From positions 7,944,624 to 8,008,623 of the forward strand of contig CM036242.1 in NCBI GenBank assembly GCA_020698575.1: a stretch of 64,000 bases of DNA, read 5' to 3'. Below the pieces are notes generated by a model. The model did not search any database. It was not told where the DNA came from and saw only the letters and a list, made by a program, of their open reading frames with translations. A program made the position numbers and the translations under genes. Source of the DNA: Bostrychus sinensis. Lineage: Eukaryota; Chordata; Actinopteri; Gobiiformes; Eleotridae. Shown here piece by piece: positions 13,071 to 23,397 of this stretch. The number at the start of each line of letters is the position of its first letter. Position 1 is the stretch's first letter.

Positions 13071-13508
13071 CAGTGATTCTCAACTGGTAGTGGTTCGCAG
13101 GTCTTTGCAAAAAAAAAAAAAAAAAAAAAAAGATATGTTACTGGAACACCTAAGGTTGAAGTGAGCACTGATTAATTCTCTTCAAAGCACAATGTCCTTC
13201 AGCATTTACCACTGAAAAGGCCATCAGAAGAAAAGTTAATTTTGTAAATTTGAATCCTTTTGAACTGCACTTTTATTTCATGTATTTTGGTTTTAATAAA
13301 CTACATCTGTTAGAACGTAGAAGGGAATAGTTCCCTCTCTAACATTGCCACTTGCTTGTTAAATATGTTCTTTTTGTGTTAGCGTACTGTGATATTCTGA
13401 CATTATTCTGTCTCATTTGTTCAGTTGAAATATCTCTTTTACTTGGGTCGTGGCCTGTCCTTGTAGGATGACGGAGGGTCCCCAAGCCAGACCAGCTGAG
13501 AACCACTG
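13071..13508. mobile_element. hAT element nested in family X
   Basis: The 438 bp element has ends CAGTGATTCTCAACTGG and (right end, reverse complemented) CAGTGGTTCTCAGCTGG. The flanking 8-mers aagtagat and atgtatat match at six of eight positions. A poly-A run (about 13110-13131) lies inside. It is non-coding. Confidence 0.85.
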
Positions 13509-14166
13509 ATGTATATCATACAGTTTTAATATTTTTTAATCTTACGCTTGTTCTTTAATGAGTCATGGTTGCAGTGTAATTTATAGCCCAGAATGAAAAT
13601 CCACTAGAACTGACTAATTAAGGACTCTCAGTGGGCCCCTCCTCCTCATGTTCTGCACTGCCTGATGTTACACCAATGGTAGTGTCCCATTACAGACTTC
13701 CACATTGAAACAAACCAACTTTTTCTGCAAGTCTTTCAAAAGCTGGCTTTTGCTGCTGTCCTCATTCAGAATGAAATAATTGCTCATAATACATCGTTTT
13801 CTGGTATTTATATAGAATAAAATAATTTATACTGCTTTTTGCTGTTTGTTGTTGATACTAGTCAGTGCTTTGCTTATGGCCCGCCCTTCGTTTCTCTGCT
13901 TGGCCTCTGTTAGTTCTGTCCCCTGGAATTCAAACCAAATGGAACCAGATTAAATTCTTTAAATACAAAAGAAAAATACTTTGTCTGCACATCTATAACC
14001 ATATAATAACTTTCCAAAAAGCTGGATAAGTCCTATCAGTTTCTCATCTGTTAAGATATTGACCTAATTGTGCATAAAAATAAAAAATAAATCATAATGA
14101 AGTAATTTTTAAATTGTACTGTACTAAATAGCCTACCTTAAACATAACATAAACTATCTTTACAAC

Positions 14167-14350
14167 TATGCAGGTAGCTCAGGAGGTAGAGCAGTCATCC
14201 TTTAACCAGAAAGCTGGCGACTTGAATCCTGCTCTCTCCAGTTCATACTGCCGTTGTGTCCTAGGCCAAGACACTTTTTCTGTATGAATGTGTTTGTAAT
14301 TGTGTCTTTGGTGAGGCCCTAAGCACAGAATATAAAGCGCTTTATTTGTC
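14167..14350 (+). repeat. tRNA-derived SINE
   Basis: The head resembles a tRNA: 'ggtagctcaggaggtagagc' fits an A box and 'gacttgaatcc' fits a B box. The tail 'ataaagcgctttatttg' is the type shared with fish LINE 3' ends. No acceptor-stem pairing convinces me of a working tRNA. Confidence 0.7.
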
Positions 14351-14479
14351 ATTATGCATACAAGGTGTACACAATGCATGGCCGGTGAGATGGAAGGTTA
14401 ACCTGCCAACCTGACCCATGATTTTTAGTACACAGACACTGACACACAATCAGTTATCAGACATTTTTGGATGTCTGCC

Positions 14480-14835
14480 TTGTTTTTAAAGTTTTGAATG
14501 GGCTTGCCCTGCCACTATTAGGGAAAAACTAACAACAGAGTAAACACTAGAACATTATCTAACCACTAACCGTGATTTACAATGGCGCTGGACAAAATTT
14601 AGCCAAATGGTGGTGTCAGAATCAAACAATGATTGAAATCAAACTTTCCCATCTGATGGCCTTTTGACTTCTATGTGACTACAGTTTACTGTGCCTGGTT
14701 TTTGTTGTTCTGTGTAATATGTCTACATGTCTGTTTTTATGGTACCTGCCTTAGGACAACGGATGAAATGTACCTATTGTCTTAATTCTGGCATATTTAC
14801 ATTGATGCTCACTGCTAATTCAAATACAATAAAAT
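14480..14835 (+). repeat. LINE 3' end (L2/Rex-like tail)
   Basis: The segment 'gttttgaatgggcttgccct' near 14494 and the downstream 'ctggcatatttacattgatg' resemble the 3' ends of common fish non-LTR retrotransposons. It ends in an 'aaatacaataaaataaaat' tail. The reading frame is not preserved. The clade is uncertain. Confidence 0.5.
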
Positions 14836-14842
14836 AAAATTC

Positions 14843-14900
14843 CAGGATATCAAACCTGGGACCTTCTTGCTGTGAGACAAGAGCCACTGTGCCATGGCAG
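14843..14900 (-). repeat. Antisense SINE head fragment
   Basis: 'ccttcttgctgtgagacaag' followed by 'gccactgtgcca' is the antisense of the usual fish SINE head, in which 'gcctcacagcaagaaggtcc' follows the promoter box. Confidence 0.6.
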
Positions 14901-15555
14901 CCAAATGCACCTAATTGTTGAGGGACTTTGAGTGTCTAGAAAAGCACTAGATAAGGCTAATGCATTATCATAGTGTTAGTGTTAATGCTTGCCTTTGTAG
15001 AAAAGAAAAAAAAAATCGTCTTTTATAGCGTTATCAGGTAATAGTGACTAATCCTGCTGCAAAGAGCCAGTGTAACGAGTCCACAGACACATTTGATTTG
15101 CTCTGCTTCATTTAGCACCGCTTCAACTAACTGTGTGTACGACCACAGCTGGTGCGGTTATTATTTTATGATTTGGATAAATTAATTGCAGTTAAATTCC
15201 ATATTCACCTGCTCTCTGACAGTTCCAGATCCTCTCTAATGACGCTCGCTGGGGTTAGCCTAGCTCTGGGAGAATGAGGTGGAGCTGTGAACGGCACAGA
15301 TTTATCAGCGCTGCCAATTTCTCACACTCTAGACCCTTTTTGATTTCAGGCTCAGCTTTTAGCAGACGGACGGGTTTTTGGCGGAACCATGACACTGACC
15401 TACTTAGAGCACTCGCCAGCTTCCCAAAATATGATGCACAAGGAGGAGAAATGCAAAAGTTATGCGTTTTGGGAAACAGTAACAGAGAGATGATGACACA
15501 AAGCTTCAGGCAGGTGCTTCAGAAGATGTACAGTAGTTCCAATAACCTTATTAAA
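14901..15555. other. Unique non-coding sequence
   Basis: No repeat or gene is recognised. The stretch 15110-15300 is less AT-rich than its surroundings and contains several homeodomain-like ATTA words. Its function is unknown. Confidence 0.5.
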
Positions 15556-15960
15556 GATGAACTCAGTAACTCTGCTTGTTTCTTCGCTTTTTGGCTTATT
15601 TTCCTCTATAAAGTGCCCCCTACAGTTCGGAGAAAAGCACTATCGTAAATACTCACAAGCCCAGTTGACTCCTGTGTGACCCCTTGCTTGTCTTTACTTT
15701 CGTTTTCCTCTCCGTGTATCTGTACAAAGTTTTTTCTTACATTTGGTCGCTCTGGAACAACGAAAAACAAGAAATAAAGCCACCGGCAGCTTGTTGTTTT
15801 GCTAACTAAGATGTGCCACTTTCTAGCAAGACCTGAGACTTCTGTGACACCGGGCCGATGGCACTCACTGTTGCAAGTTTCAATTTCAGCCCAGAGACAC
15901 CAGGGGGAGCTGCTGCATGCCCCTCTGACCATGACAGACTCATTTGTCCTCTCGGCTTCT
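15556..15960 (+). repeat. Dispersed repeat family Y, copy 1
   Basis: The stretch 15590-15690 shares 'gccccctacag', 'agcactat-gtaaa', 'actcacaag' and 'tgtgtgaccccttg' with 24164-24380. The downstream part (15800-15930) shares 'gcaagacctgagacttc' and 'caccagggggagctgctg'-like words with the inverted copy at 30375-30510. The family is not recognised. The overlapping frames of 108-124 codons are on both strands and look fortuitous. Confidence 0.55.
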
Positions 15961-16186
15961 AAAGGCCAGATCTGTTATCATTTATACAGCAAACCAAGGC
16001 TTGTTAAAAGACATAAAGTACGTTAAGGCTGCACACCACACTAGAGTCTCCACAGTCAGTATTCAAGCTGCTCTGGAGCTAGCAGTAGCATTAGCCACAA
16101 CTCAGGAAACAGTGCGACGTTTGGAGGATGGTAATTTCCACTAAATTTGATTTCAAAATGTGGTTATTTTTGACATTGTTCAAAAT

Positions 16187-16318
16187 TCATTCATTCATTT
16201 TCTTCCACTTATTCCTGTTAGGGGTCGTGGGTGACTGGAGCCTATCCCAGTAACTTTTGGGCCGTAGGCGGGGTACACCCTAGACAGGGGCCAGCTTGTC
16301 GCAGGGCTACTACATAGA
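16187..16318 (-). repeat. SINE 3' half, antisense
   Basis: This is the reverse complement of the 3' half of the SINE at 16936-17315. It includes the (TGAA)n tail, 'gataggctccagtcaccca' and 'agggtgtaccccgcct'. The tRNA-like head is missing, so the copy is truncated. Confidence 0.9.
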
Positions 16319-16935
16319 GTTGTAGTGATTTATATCAGGCCCCCTCCTTCTTTAATCAGTGTCAAAGTAAGGGTAGCCAGCAGTTTTTATTTTGCTGCAT
16401 GTGAGAGTGACATGAGTTGAGCACACAGGAAACTGGTCCAGACAAAAACCCCAGGACCTCCTGCCCTCTGTCAGTGACTTGAAGTGAGCTGAGCTGAGAC
16501 CAGATTCTGGTGTGAATCCGCCATAGGACACCGTCTGTCAGTCAGCATGGTGTTACCCTGAGTCTAATCATAGCTCACAGACAAAAATATAAAAGCAACT
16601 TGGTGTGACAGGCGGTGGCAGAGTTCATTCAAAGAGACCCAGACAGTATAAGAGTTAAAAGTGAAGATTGACCTGGAAAACCTGCAGTCTACTGAAACAT
16701 TTTGTTTTTTATAGCATCAAGACTCTATAGTAAAAGACTGCATCACAGATATTTTTTCTACTTTAGTTTCCACTTGTAATCTTAAAGCATTTATTTTTCC
16801 ATTCCCACCACTGCCATCTATTTCCAACATCAACTTATCTACATTCCCTGCTATTCTGTTAAAACCCTTTCACTTTGTAGGATAGGATACTATAGGTCTT
16901 TATTCATATCATTTCACATTCATTAAAACAAAATT
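16319..16935. other. Unique non-coding sequence
   Basis: No gene or transposon end was recognised. Only short frames occur. Confidence 0.5.
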
Positions 16936-17315
16936 GGGGTGCGTTCTAGCCTCCCAGCAAGGAGGTCGTGGGTTCGAGCCCCGGGCGGACCAATACACAC
17001 CATCACACGAACTCTCTGGATGGAGTCTGCATGTCCTCCCCGTGTTACCGTGGGTTCTCTCCGGGCACTCCGGTTTCCTCCCACCATCCAAAGACATGCA
17101 TGTGTTTGGTGAATTGGTGACTCTAAATTGACCCTAGTGAATGAATGTGAGAGTGAATGGTTGTCTGTCTGTGTTCGTCTCTGTGTCAGCCCTGCGACAA
17201 GCTGGCCCCTGTCCAGGGTGTACCCCGCCTTTGGCCCAAAGTTACTGGGATAGGCTCCAGTCACCCGCGACCCCTAACGGGAAAAGCGGTAGAAAATGAA
17301 TGAATGAATAAAACA
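16936..17315 (+). mobile_element. Full-length tRNA-headed SINE with target duplication
   Basis: The order is: tRNA-like head ('cctcccagcaaggaggtcgt', then B box 'gggttcgagcccc'), body ('gtctgcatgtcctccccgtg', 'ccaaagacatgcatg', 'gtgactctaaattgaccct'), 3' domain ('ccagggtgtaccccgcct', 'tactgggataggctccagtc') and a (TGAA)n tail. An 11 bp direct repeat, AAAACAAAATT, flanks it perfectly at 16925-16935 and 17316-17326. This is the common percomorph SINE type. The perfect duplication and near-consensus body suggest a younger insertion than the other copies. Reading frames across it are incidental. Confidence 0.93.
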
Positions 17316-17326
17316 AAAACAAAATT

Positions 17327-17935
17327 CTCTTTCAGAGGCAACCTTCACACAGCAGCATTGTAATTAAAAGTGAGAGGTAAATAATTGTAAGCAGTGATAG
17401 CTTCCAAAGTAGTGAGCACAAGAACTTACCCTGAGACTTTCTCTGTATTATCAGCAGCCATTACTATACTGAACATTGTGTTGTGGCCAAGGCTGCTGCT
17501 AGTGCCAGAGCAGGATAAATACTGACTTTGGAGATTTTGGTTTAGCGGGGGGCAACAGTTTGGCAAAATCATCCAGTGCTGTGTGAAATGTGTTGCGCTA
17601 ACTTACATACTTTATTTATTTATGCTTATTAGCCATGTGTTTGTTTTTAGCATCTTTTAATATGTCTTTGTACGCTGAATAAACTATAATAGGCCTATTT
17701 TTTAAAAGAAAGTAAAAGACACGCTGCTGCTGCTTTGCTGCTGTTTTGTACAGGTATTTAGCATATGATTATAGTTATGCAATATTCTCCAGTGTTGCCC
17801 ATTAATTCACGACTATGGTGCCCTAGGGTCTCATGATTCACCCGACTTACAACAAACTCTTTCCACTTTTTGGATACTGGATATACCAGCATACATTAGG
17901 TTGTGGCTTTAACTTGAGATATGGTTTACAGCATT
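17327..17935. other. Unique AT-rich sequence
   Basis: No gene or repeat was recognised beyond short A/T runs. Confidence 0.5.
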
Positions 17936-18235
17936 AGCAGAGGCTCAGTTGGTAGAGAAACTCGCCCACTAATCTGAAGGTTGGCTGTTCAAACCCCGCC
18001 ACAGGCATTGCATACTGTCGTCAGGACAAGACACGTCACCCACCTTATGAATGTGTCAGTGTGACTGTATATGGTGGCTGGAGGGGCTGTAGGCACAAAA
18101 TGGCAGCCCGTCAGATGTGGCTACAGAAGTTACCACTGAGTGTGACTGAGGAGTGAATTAATAATGCACCAAATTGTAAAGTGACTTTGAGAAGCTTGTA
18201 ACGGGCATAAAAATATAAATCCAATCCATTATTAC
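17936..18235 (+). repeat. tRNA-derived SINE, second type
   Basis: The A-box-like 'ggctcagttggtagagaaac' and B-box-like 'ggctgttcaaacccc' are followed by 'caggacaagacacgtcaccc', 'gtcagtgtgactgtatatgg', 'gctacagaagttaccac' and the tail 'gtgactttgagaagcttg'. The same body occurs at 55820-56050 and 56548-56880. Confidence 0.85.
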
Positions 18236-18370
18236 AACACACAATTTAGGAATTCTAACAGTTGGCTTTGGGAAAATTTCCAAATGAGAAAAAAACTATT
18301 CCCAAATATTGCTGATGTTAAACAGTTTTCTTCACAGACTATAACTCAAAATTTGTGGGAAACTCTGTTC

Positions 18371-18745
18371 TCCTTAATCAATCAGTCAGTCGGCATTTAT
18401 TTATAAAGTCCTTTACAACACTCAAAGTGACCAAAGTGCTTTCCAATAAAATCAAAGTATACATAAAAAACAGAAATACTTAAAAGGCTATAATACAGAA
18501 TGAAATACATGTAAAGTGTCACAGCATTACTAAGCGGTAAAAACAGCCTGAATAAATACGTTTTAAGCTTAGATTTAAAAAGACCAAAGTCTGTGATGGT
18601 GGCTGTATTAGGGGCAGCTTGTTCTGGAGTCTGGACCCAGCAATGAAAAAATCACTCCAGTGTTTGTATTTTGCTCTCAGGACTTCCAACTTCCAGCTAC
18701 GTAGGGTGGGGCAAGGCCGTTCAAGGCTTTAAAAAAAGGCCTTGT
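18371..18745 (-). repeat. LINE 3' region, antisense
   Basis: 'catttatttataaagtcctt', 'ccaaagtgctttccaataaa' and 'cgttttaagcttagatttaa' follow the order of a common fish LINE 3' end read in reverse. A related, more diverged copy lies at 59715-60130. Confidence 0.65.
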
Positions 18746-19622
18746 TATTTCACAGATGATTCTTACTGTAATGTCATATTTTTATCTGAGTGTGTGTAAC
18801 AGTTGTGACTTTTGATGAATGACAAATGTTTCCTGAAAGATTGAGAAAGGCCCCATAACAGGACTTAGATCTGATACAACCTATTCCCACTCTGCTGTTG
18901 TACAACAAATGCATGCTTTCTCTACTAACTGTACTTTGTTAAAGTGAAGTCCTGCCTACATTTGCACTTCTCTCGTCTCTCCTAACTGCAGATGTGTAGG
19001 TGTGTAACATGACTGGTGCCCTTTGGCTGCTGCCTCTGTGTCTCCCTGTAAAGGCCTGGAGCTCAGAGACATCTCCTCCAGCCCGGTCCAGAGCAGTCAC
19101 AGAGAAGACATATGTTAATCAGAAAGAACAACGTGCACCTCCCCAGAGCCCCGCACTGTCAAACCAGGAAACACGAGGGGAGGAGACAGGGGGACAGCCA
19201 GGAATTATTCAAAGGGCTTATAAATAGGCTAAAAGTACAACTGCGGTTGTAGCAGGTGGCAGCTTTGCATTAACACTTACTAAAAGAAATGCATATTGCC
19301 ACATCACTAGAGGGCCCCAAGTTTAGATCCCAGCCCTGGTCAGTTCTGTCCAGATCTTCGCCTTTCTCTAGACTCCCTTTCTTTCAGGTAACGCCACAGC
19401 AAGTCATTCACAAGGGTGCTTTTGTAGGTTATTACACCAGACGCCCTGCCAGATTTTCAATACACTGAGCTGGAAAAAAATAGCATTGGGCTGGTTTATA
19501 AAATTTGGGCTGCTTTCCACAACATTTGGCAGGTTTTTAGACAACATACTGGAAGAACTACCAACACAATAGTTTATAATTTTATGGCAAACAAATGAGA
19601 AATACACATTTCAATAAACTAC
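18746..19622. other. Unique sequence, no gene supported
   Basis: A 75-codon frame (19000-19227) begins with a hydrophobic stretch (MTGALWLLPLCLPVKAW after three residues), preceded by an acceptor-like 'ctcctaactgcag'. There is no homology, promoter or donor evidence to call it a gene. The stretch 19440-19560 is AT-rich. Confidence 0.4.
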
Positions 19623-20100
19623 CAGGGGCGTAACATCAGACAGTGCAGCCAGTGCAACTACACTGGGGCCCAGGAGGTTTAGGGGCCCCTAATGGTACGT
19701 TCACACCGGAAGCGAGCGGGTTCACGTCGTACGTAACCACATCACTGCTACAGCAGGTCCCTGATTGGTTAACGCTCCGCGAATGTTCACAGAAGTTTAA
19801 ATTTTTCAACTTCCACGACCAGCGCGTTGGACGTGAATCTGCATTGTTCGTGTCTTCGCCGATTTGCGTCTCCGCCTATTCGCGGGACTCGCGCGTCAAA
19901 CGCTCAATTCGCATCATTCGCGTCGCGCCATTCACGTCATTCGCGCTGCAGGACGCTTGTTCGCGCCTGAATGCGGGTTTCCTTAGACTTAACATGGTAA
20001 TCACTCGCGCCTGACGCCTGATTCATGTCCGGTGTGAACGTACCATAAGAATGGGCTCTTGTATCTATGGTCAAGTCGGTGGTTAAAATATTCATAATAA
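19623..20100 (+). repeat. hAT-like repeat end, interrupted
   Basis: This starts CAGGGGCGTAACATCAGACA and contains 'gcagccagtgcaactacact' and 'ttaggggcccctaa'. The same words occur inverted at about 31150-31245, the far end of the related element at 30813-31245. A PIF-like element is inserted at the TAA. The right boundary cannot be fixed; 20100 is nominal. Confidence 0.5.
19693..20045. mobile_element. CpG-rich PIF/Harbinger-like MITE
   Basis: The 353 bp element has inverted ends TGGTACGTTCACACCGGA, identical for 18 bases at both termini. TAA is duplicated at 19690-19692 and 20046-20048. The interior is unusually rich in CG dinucleotides for this window. The 123-codon frame across it has no transposase features. 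The empty version of the target appears in the related repeat near 31160. Confidence 0.9.
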
Positions 20101-20166
20101 ATAGGAGCAGCACATTTTAACTTAAAATCAATTTTAAATCCTGTTAAATTTGTAAACTCCTAACAA

Positions 20167-20206
20167 CCCCCCCCCCCCCCCAAAAAAAAAAAAAAAAAAA
20201 AAAAAA
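20167..20206. repeat. Poly-C/poly-A tract
   Basis: About 15 C followed by about 25 A. A similar C-then-A tract occurs at about 21461-21478. Confidence 0.9.
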
Positions 20207-20624
20207 CAGAAAAAAACAACATTTTTACTAAGATATAAGATAAAGACACAAATTGTAATAAAAAATAAATATATAGTTTCATAATAGTTTTCACAATTAT
20301 TTATGAATAAGCACTATGAATATATTCAGGTAACTTTTTTAGTGCTGCTGTTAAGTTTTGAGTTCTTTCTTACACATAACTGTTTTAACATTTAGAGTGG
20401 TTATGATTTGGGCTGGTTTTTATTGTGTTGCACTTCTGTTTGGGAAATTGTCAGTGTGATCTGGCAACCCTGTTCCTGACACAACCTTTCCCATTTGTCT
20501 GGGCTTGGCAATGGCACATATTGTGGCTTTGACTCAACATTGGAAAATCAATGCCCTGAAAAACAAATATCAAATCTCAACAGCTTTGGGCATGAGGCAG
20601 TATTTATTCATTTACCATTACAGG
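20207..20624. other. AT-rich non-coding sequence
   Basis: No gene or transposon terminus was recognised. Confidence 0.5.
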
Positions 20625-21207
20625 GACTGTCCCCTATTCTGCTAAACCAACTTTTCTGAGCTTTTAAGCATGCTATGATGTTATTTGTACTCAAAAACAT
20701 ACCCAGAGTTGTATTTTGTTTCATTCATGCATGTTTGACTAATCCCTGGTGAGGCGCTGCCCTTCTCAAGAGCTGAAAACGCTTGGTCTCAACACTCTAC
20801 GTAGATATGCAAGAAACCCCGCCTTCTCTAGGAAATGCTCCTGTGCCTTTCTTAAGCATATACACCATCACCGGACTCACTGTGATCATTTCAGCACTTA
20901 AACCACGTCTGCTCATTTATCTGCTAGCTTCATGTTGCTAATTGCCATGCTAATGATTATATCTTGCTCTGTCCATCCCACAAGATTAGGTACACGCACT
21001 CAGAGATTCTCCTCTCAGGTCTGAACTCAAATCTATCTTTATTCACTTGTGAACTAAAAAAAAAAAGAGAATCAAGAGGCAGAAGTGTCTTATGAGGGCT
21101 TTTGTAAGAGGTCCTTCACTGCAGCAGAGCCGATATAAACTATAGTGTTTGCAATGAAGTGAGAGCTGCTGATAAAGAGGGCGGGGCTGGTAAGGCCTTA
21201 CAGTGGC
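20625..21207 (-). repeat. TTAA-family element with unexpanded minisatellite unit
   Basis: Read on the minus strand, this copy follows the array-bearing element: 'aagaggcagaagtgtct', then 'gttcagacctgagaggagaa', one unit-like 28-mer (20983-21010), 'tgtgggatggacagag', 'ttagcaacatgaagctagca' and 'ggtgatggtg', then the family right end (20625-20730). The array at 2698-7806 occupies exactly the place of the single 28-mer. The left end is cut off by a LINE fragment at about 21210. Confidence 0.8.
20983..21010 (-). repeat. Single-copy progenitor-like unit of the minisatellite
   Basis: On the minus strand this begins AGAATCTCTGAGTGCGTGTA and continues to CCTAATCT, against the array unit AGAACCTCTGAGTGTACTAA plus ACTA. 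It differs by a few substitutions and about four extra bases (CGTG). Both sides match the flanks of the 5.1 kb array, so it marks the pre-expansion locus or a contracted one. Confidence 0.8.
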
Positions 21208-21330
21208 AGGCACCTAATTGTTTATTGTTTATTTAATTGGATCTCCATTGGCTGTCAACAAATTAACAGCTACTCTTCCTGGGGTCCTGATAAAATGTAG
21301 ATCCATATAGAATTTAGTAGATGAACATTT
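21208..21330 (-). repeat. LINE 3' fragment, antisense
   Basis: 'attggatctccattggctgt' and 'cagctactcttcctggggtc' are the antisense of a widespread fish retroposon tail. It abuts the truncated TTAA-family copy. Confidence 0.65.
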
Positions 21331-22741
21331 GCTAACAACATGTTACAAATCACAACCAGAAAAACAATACATTGCACTATTAACTACATTTCAAGTATTG
21401 ATAAACTTTTTTTTTTTTTCCAAATCCAAACATTTTCAGCCAAGTGAAAGAAAAAGCCCCCCCCCCCCCCCAAAAAAAAGACGTCTTTAATATACATTTA
21501 TTTGAAACTATAAAACAAGAAGTGTTAATGCAAAGGTGTCTGAAAAGCATAATAAGAGCCCTTTAAATTGATTAATTCACTCAAACATTTATTTCCCTTG
21601 CTGCTAACCACTCAGCCACTGTGAACCTTATTCTAAAACACAATTTCAAATGTACAACTCATCAGTGATTATAGTTTAAATGAACTTTAGCAGTTTGTTT
21701 AAGATTAGACCAGATTCGGTATTTTCACTTTGTTATACATTAGCATAAATCTGTCTCAAGGCATTTTAGAGAGTTGTAATATGCACTTTTGTTTTGCTTT
21801 GTTTACTTTTGTTCAACGCCTGCCATCTCTATTCTTATTCTCAACTTGCTGTGCACTGCTTCCCACACACTTGCTTTACTTCTAATGTTTTTTCAACACT
21901 ATGGTATGGCATAATAAAGCGGAAACAATTATAAGGGAAAAGTGGTGAAGTGTTCCTTGTGGTTACAATTATATACACACCTGCAGTGTAATGGTAAAGT
22001 GTAAACACCTTTCCTGCGCGAGCTTTGTTGCATTTCATGGCAGTATTTCTTTGCAGTAGTGTGATTGGTGGAGCTGTCCATGGTGCTGGAGTCTCGACTG
22101 CCAGACATAAGACTACTTTGTGAAACAGACTGTAGTTATGGCAACCATGAGAGAAAATGATATATTGTATTTTAAAAAGGAATCAATTAGGGACATTAGT
22201 GACTGCTCTGAGCCTGAATAATTCACTAGACATTGCTTTTTTCTTTTAATTTTATGATTTTTAGCCAGTTTGCTCCATTTACGTGAAAGCTTTCACACTT
22301 AAATAAAGACTATGTCTAATCTACACTTTAATGTTTATTTCATTACATCTAGTCACTTGTGTCTATAGATTTCTATCTGAATTACTAATTTCAAAGGCAG
22401 TTTCTTCAAAATGACTTTTTCTCACTCTCTGCGTCAGATGTGTCCACTTCAGTAGCACCTACAACCACCAACTTTTCTAGTGTAAGGAATAGTTTTAGTA
22501 TATGTTGAAGGATTTTGCAGAGGGAATTTGTTAATATATAATTTGCATTCTTTTTTTTTTCCATTTTACTTAAAAATTATTTTTTAAGGCTACTGGCAGT
22601 AATACTAATTTACTGAAACACAGTAAAATGAAAAAAAGAAATTAGACTTTTATTGCAATCCTTGCTCCATCCAATTTGCATATTTAAACATTAAATTACA
22701 CAAAACTTATAATACCATTTTTACTCAATTCATCTGTAATG
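21331..22741. other. AT-rich non-coding sequence
   Basis: There is poly-T at about 21408-21420 and a C/A tract at 21461-21478. No coding or RNA gene was recognised. Confidence 0.55.
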
Positions 22742-22821
22742 TCTTGCCTTAAGATAACATAAGATAAAGCTTTATTAGTCCCACAGTTCACAGCAGAAGT
22801 ACAGTAAGAGCAGCAATAGCA
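22742..22821 (-). repeat. LINE tail fragment, antisense
   Basis: 'aagataaagctttattagtc' followed by 'ccacagttcacagcagaagt' resembles an antisense retroposon tail. The TTAA-family element begins directly after it at 22822, suggesting insertion into the older fragment. Confidence 0.45.
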
Positions 22822-22825
22822 TTAA

Positions 22826-23393
22826 AGGCTATATTATGCTTTTAATCTTATTTTTAAACCAATCTTGGTCACCTCTAGCACTACATGTTTTACAACCTCT
22901 AAAAATGCTATCTGACTAAAATTAAGCGTTTTTAATAATTTCTCGACCAGTGCCATAAAGAGACAGGTGAAGAGACCAGCAGAGGGCAGCAGAGTGTAGA
23001 GTGTTGAATAATCAAAAAGAAGAGAAAAGGGGAACTTCACTTCCTTAAACTTTTTCTATGATGCCATTTGACTACAAAATGAAAAAATAGCTGTGAGGAA
23101 TCAGTGGAAACAGAGCTGTACACCATTTTTATTTGATGAATGAATGAGAGCAGAGAGCTTGTTGATTGGTCAGTGCTTCCTGCAGTGGGCGGGGGTTCGT
23201 AGGAGAGGCGGAATTTCGTGGAACCAAGCATTTTGAGGCCTCAAAAAGGCTGTGCCTATGAATAGAGGATTACTCCCAGGCGTAAATGAAACAAAACACA
23301 ACTCCAGGTATGTTTTTGATGAAGGAACAACATTATAACATGGTACAAAACTCAGAAAATCTATTTTGCAGAATAAAGCCCCTTTAAACAGTG
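22826..23393 (+). mobile_element. TTAA-family non-autonomous element, best complete copy
   Basis: The 568 bp element is flanked by TTAA at 22822-22825 and 23394-23397. The left end AGGCTATATTATGC and the reverse-complemented right end AGGGGCTTTATTCTGC form imperfect terminal inverted repeats. Internal landmarks are 'gaagagaccagcagagggca', 'gaggaatcagtggaaacaga', 'gattggtcagtgcttcctg' and 'acaacattataacatgg'. TTAA targets are typical of piggyBac, but there is no transposase. Minus-strand frames (22834-23397) are incidental. Confidence 0.7.
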
Positions 23394-23397
23394 GCAA

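Larger units (their letters stand above)
11309..13930 (+). repeat. Old dispersed repeat (family X) split by three transposons
   Basis: Segments 11309-11419, 12082-12124 and about 13724-13930 match, in the same order, one repeat at 35884-36330. Shared words include 'gtcacctgttg', 'ctgaagtcc', 'cagtaaagtcc', 'ctggcttttgctgctg' and 'ccttcgtttctctg'. Between them lie two hAT elements and one PIF-like element. I do not recognise the family and see no coding potential in it. The middle part (12125-13723) has no counterpart in the other copy. Confidence 0.6.

Noticed and set aside
16923..17264. 113-codon minus-strand frame as a gene
   Set aside because: It lies wholly within the SINE at 16936-17315. 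Such frames recur in SINE copies.
17936..18010. Functional tRNA gene
   Set aside because: The tRNA-like head is followed directly by a SINE body shared with two other loci.
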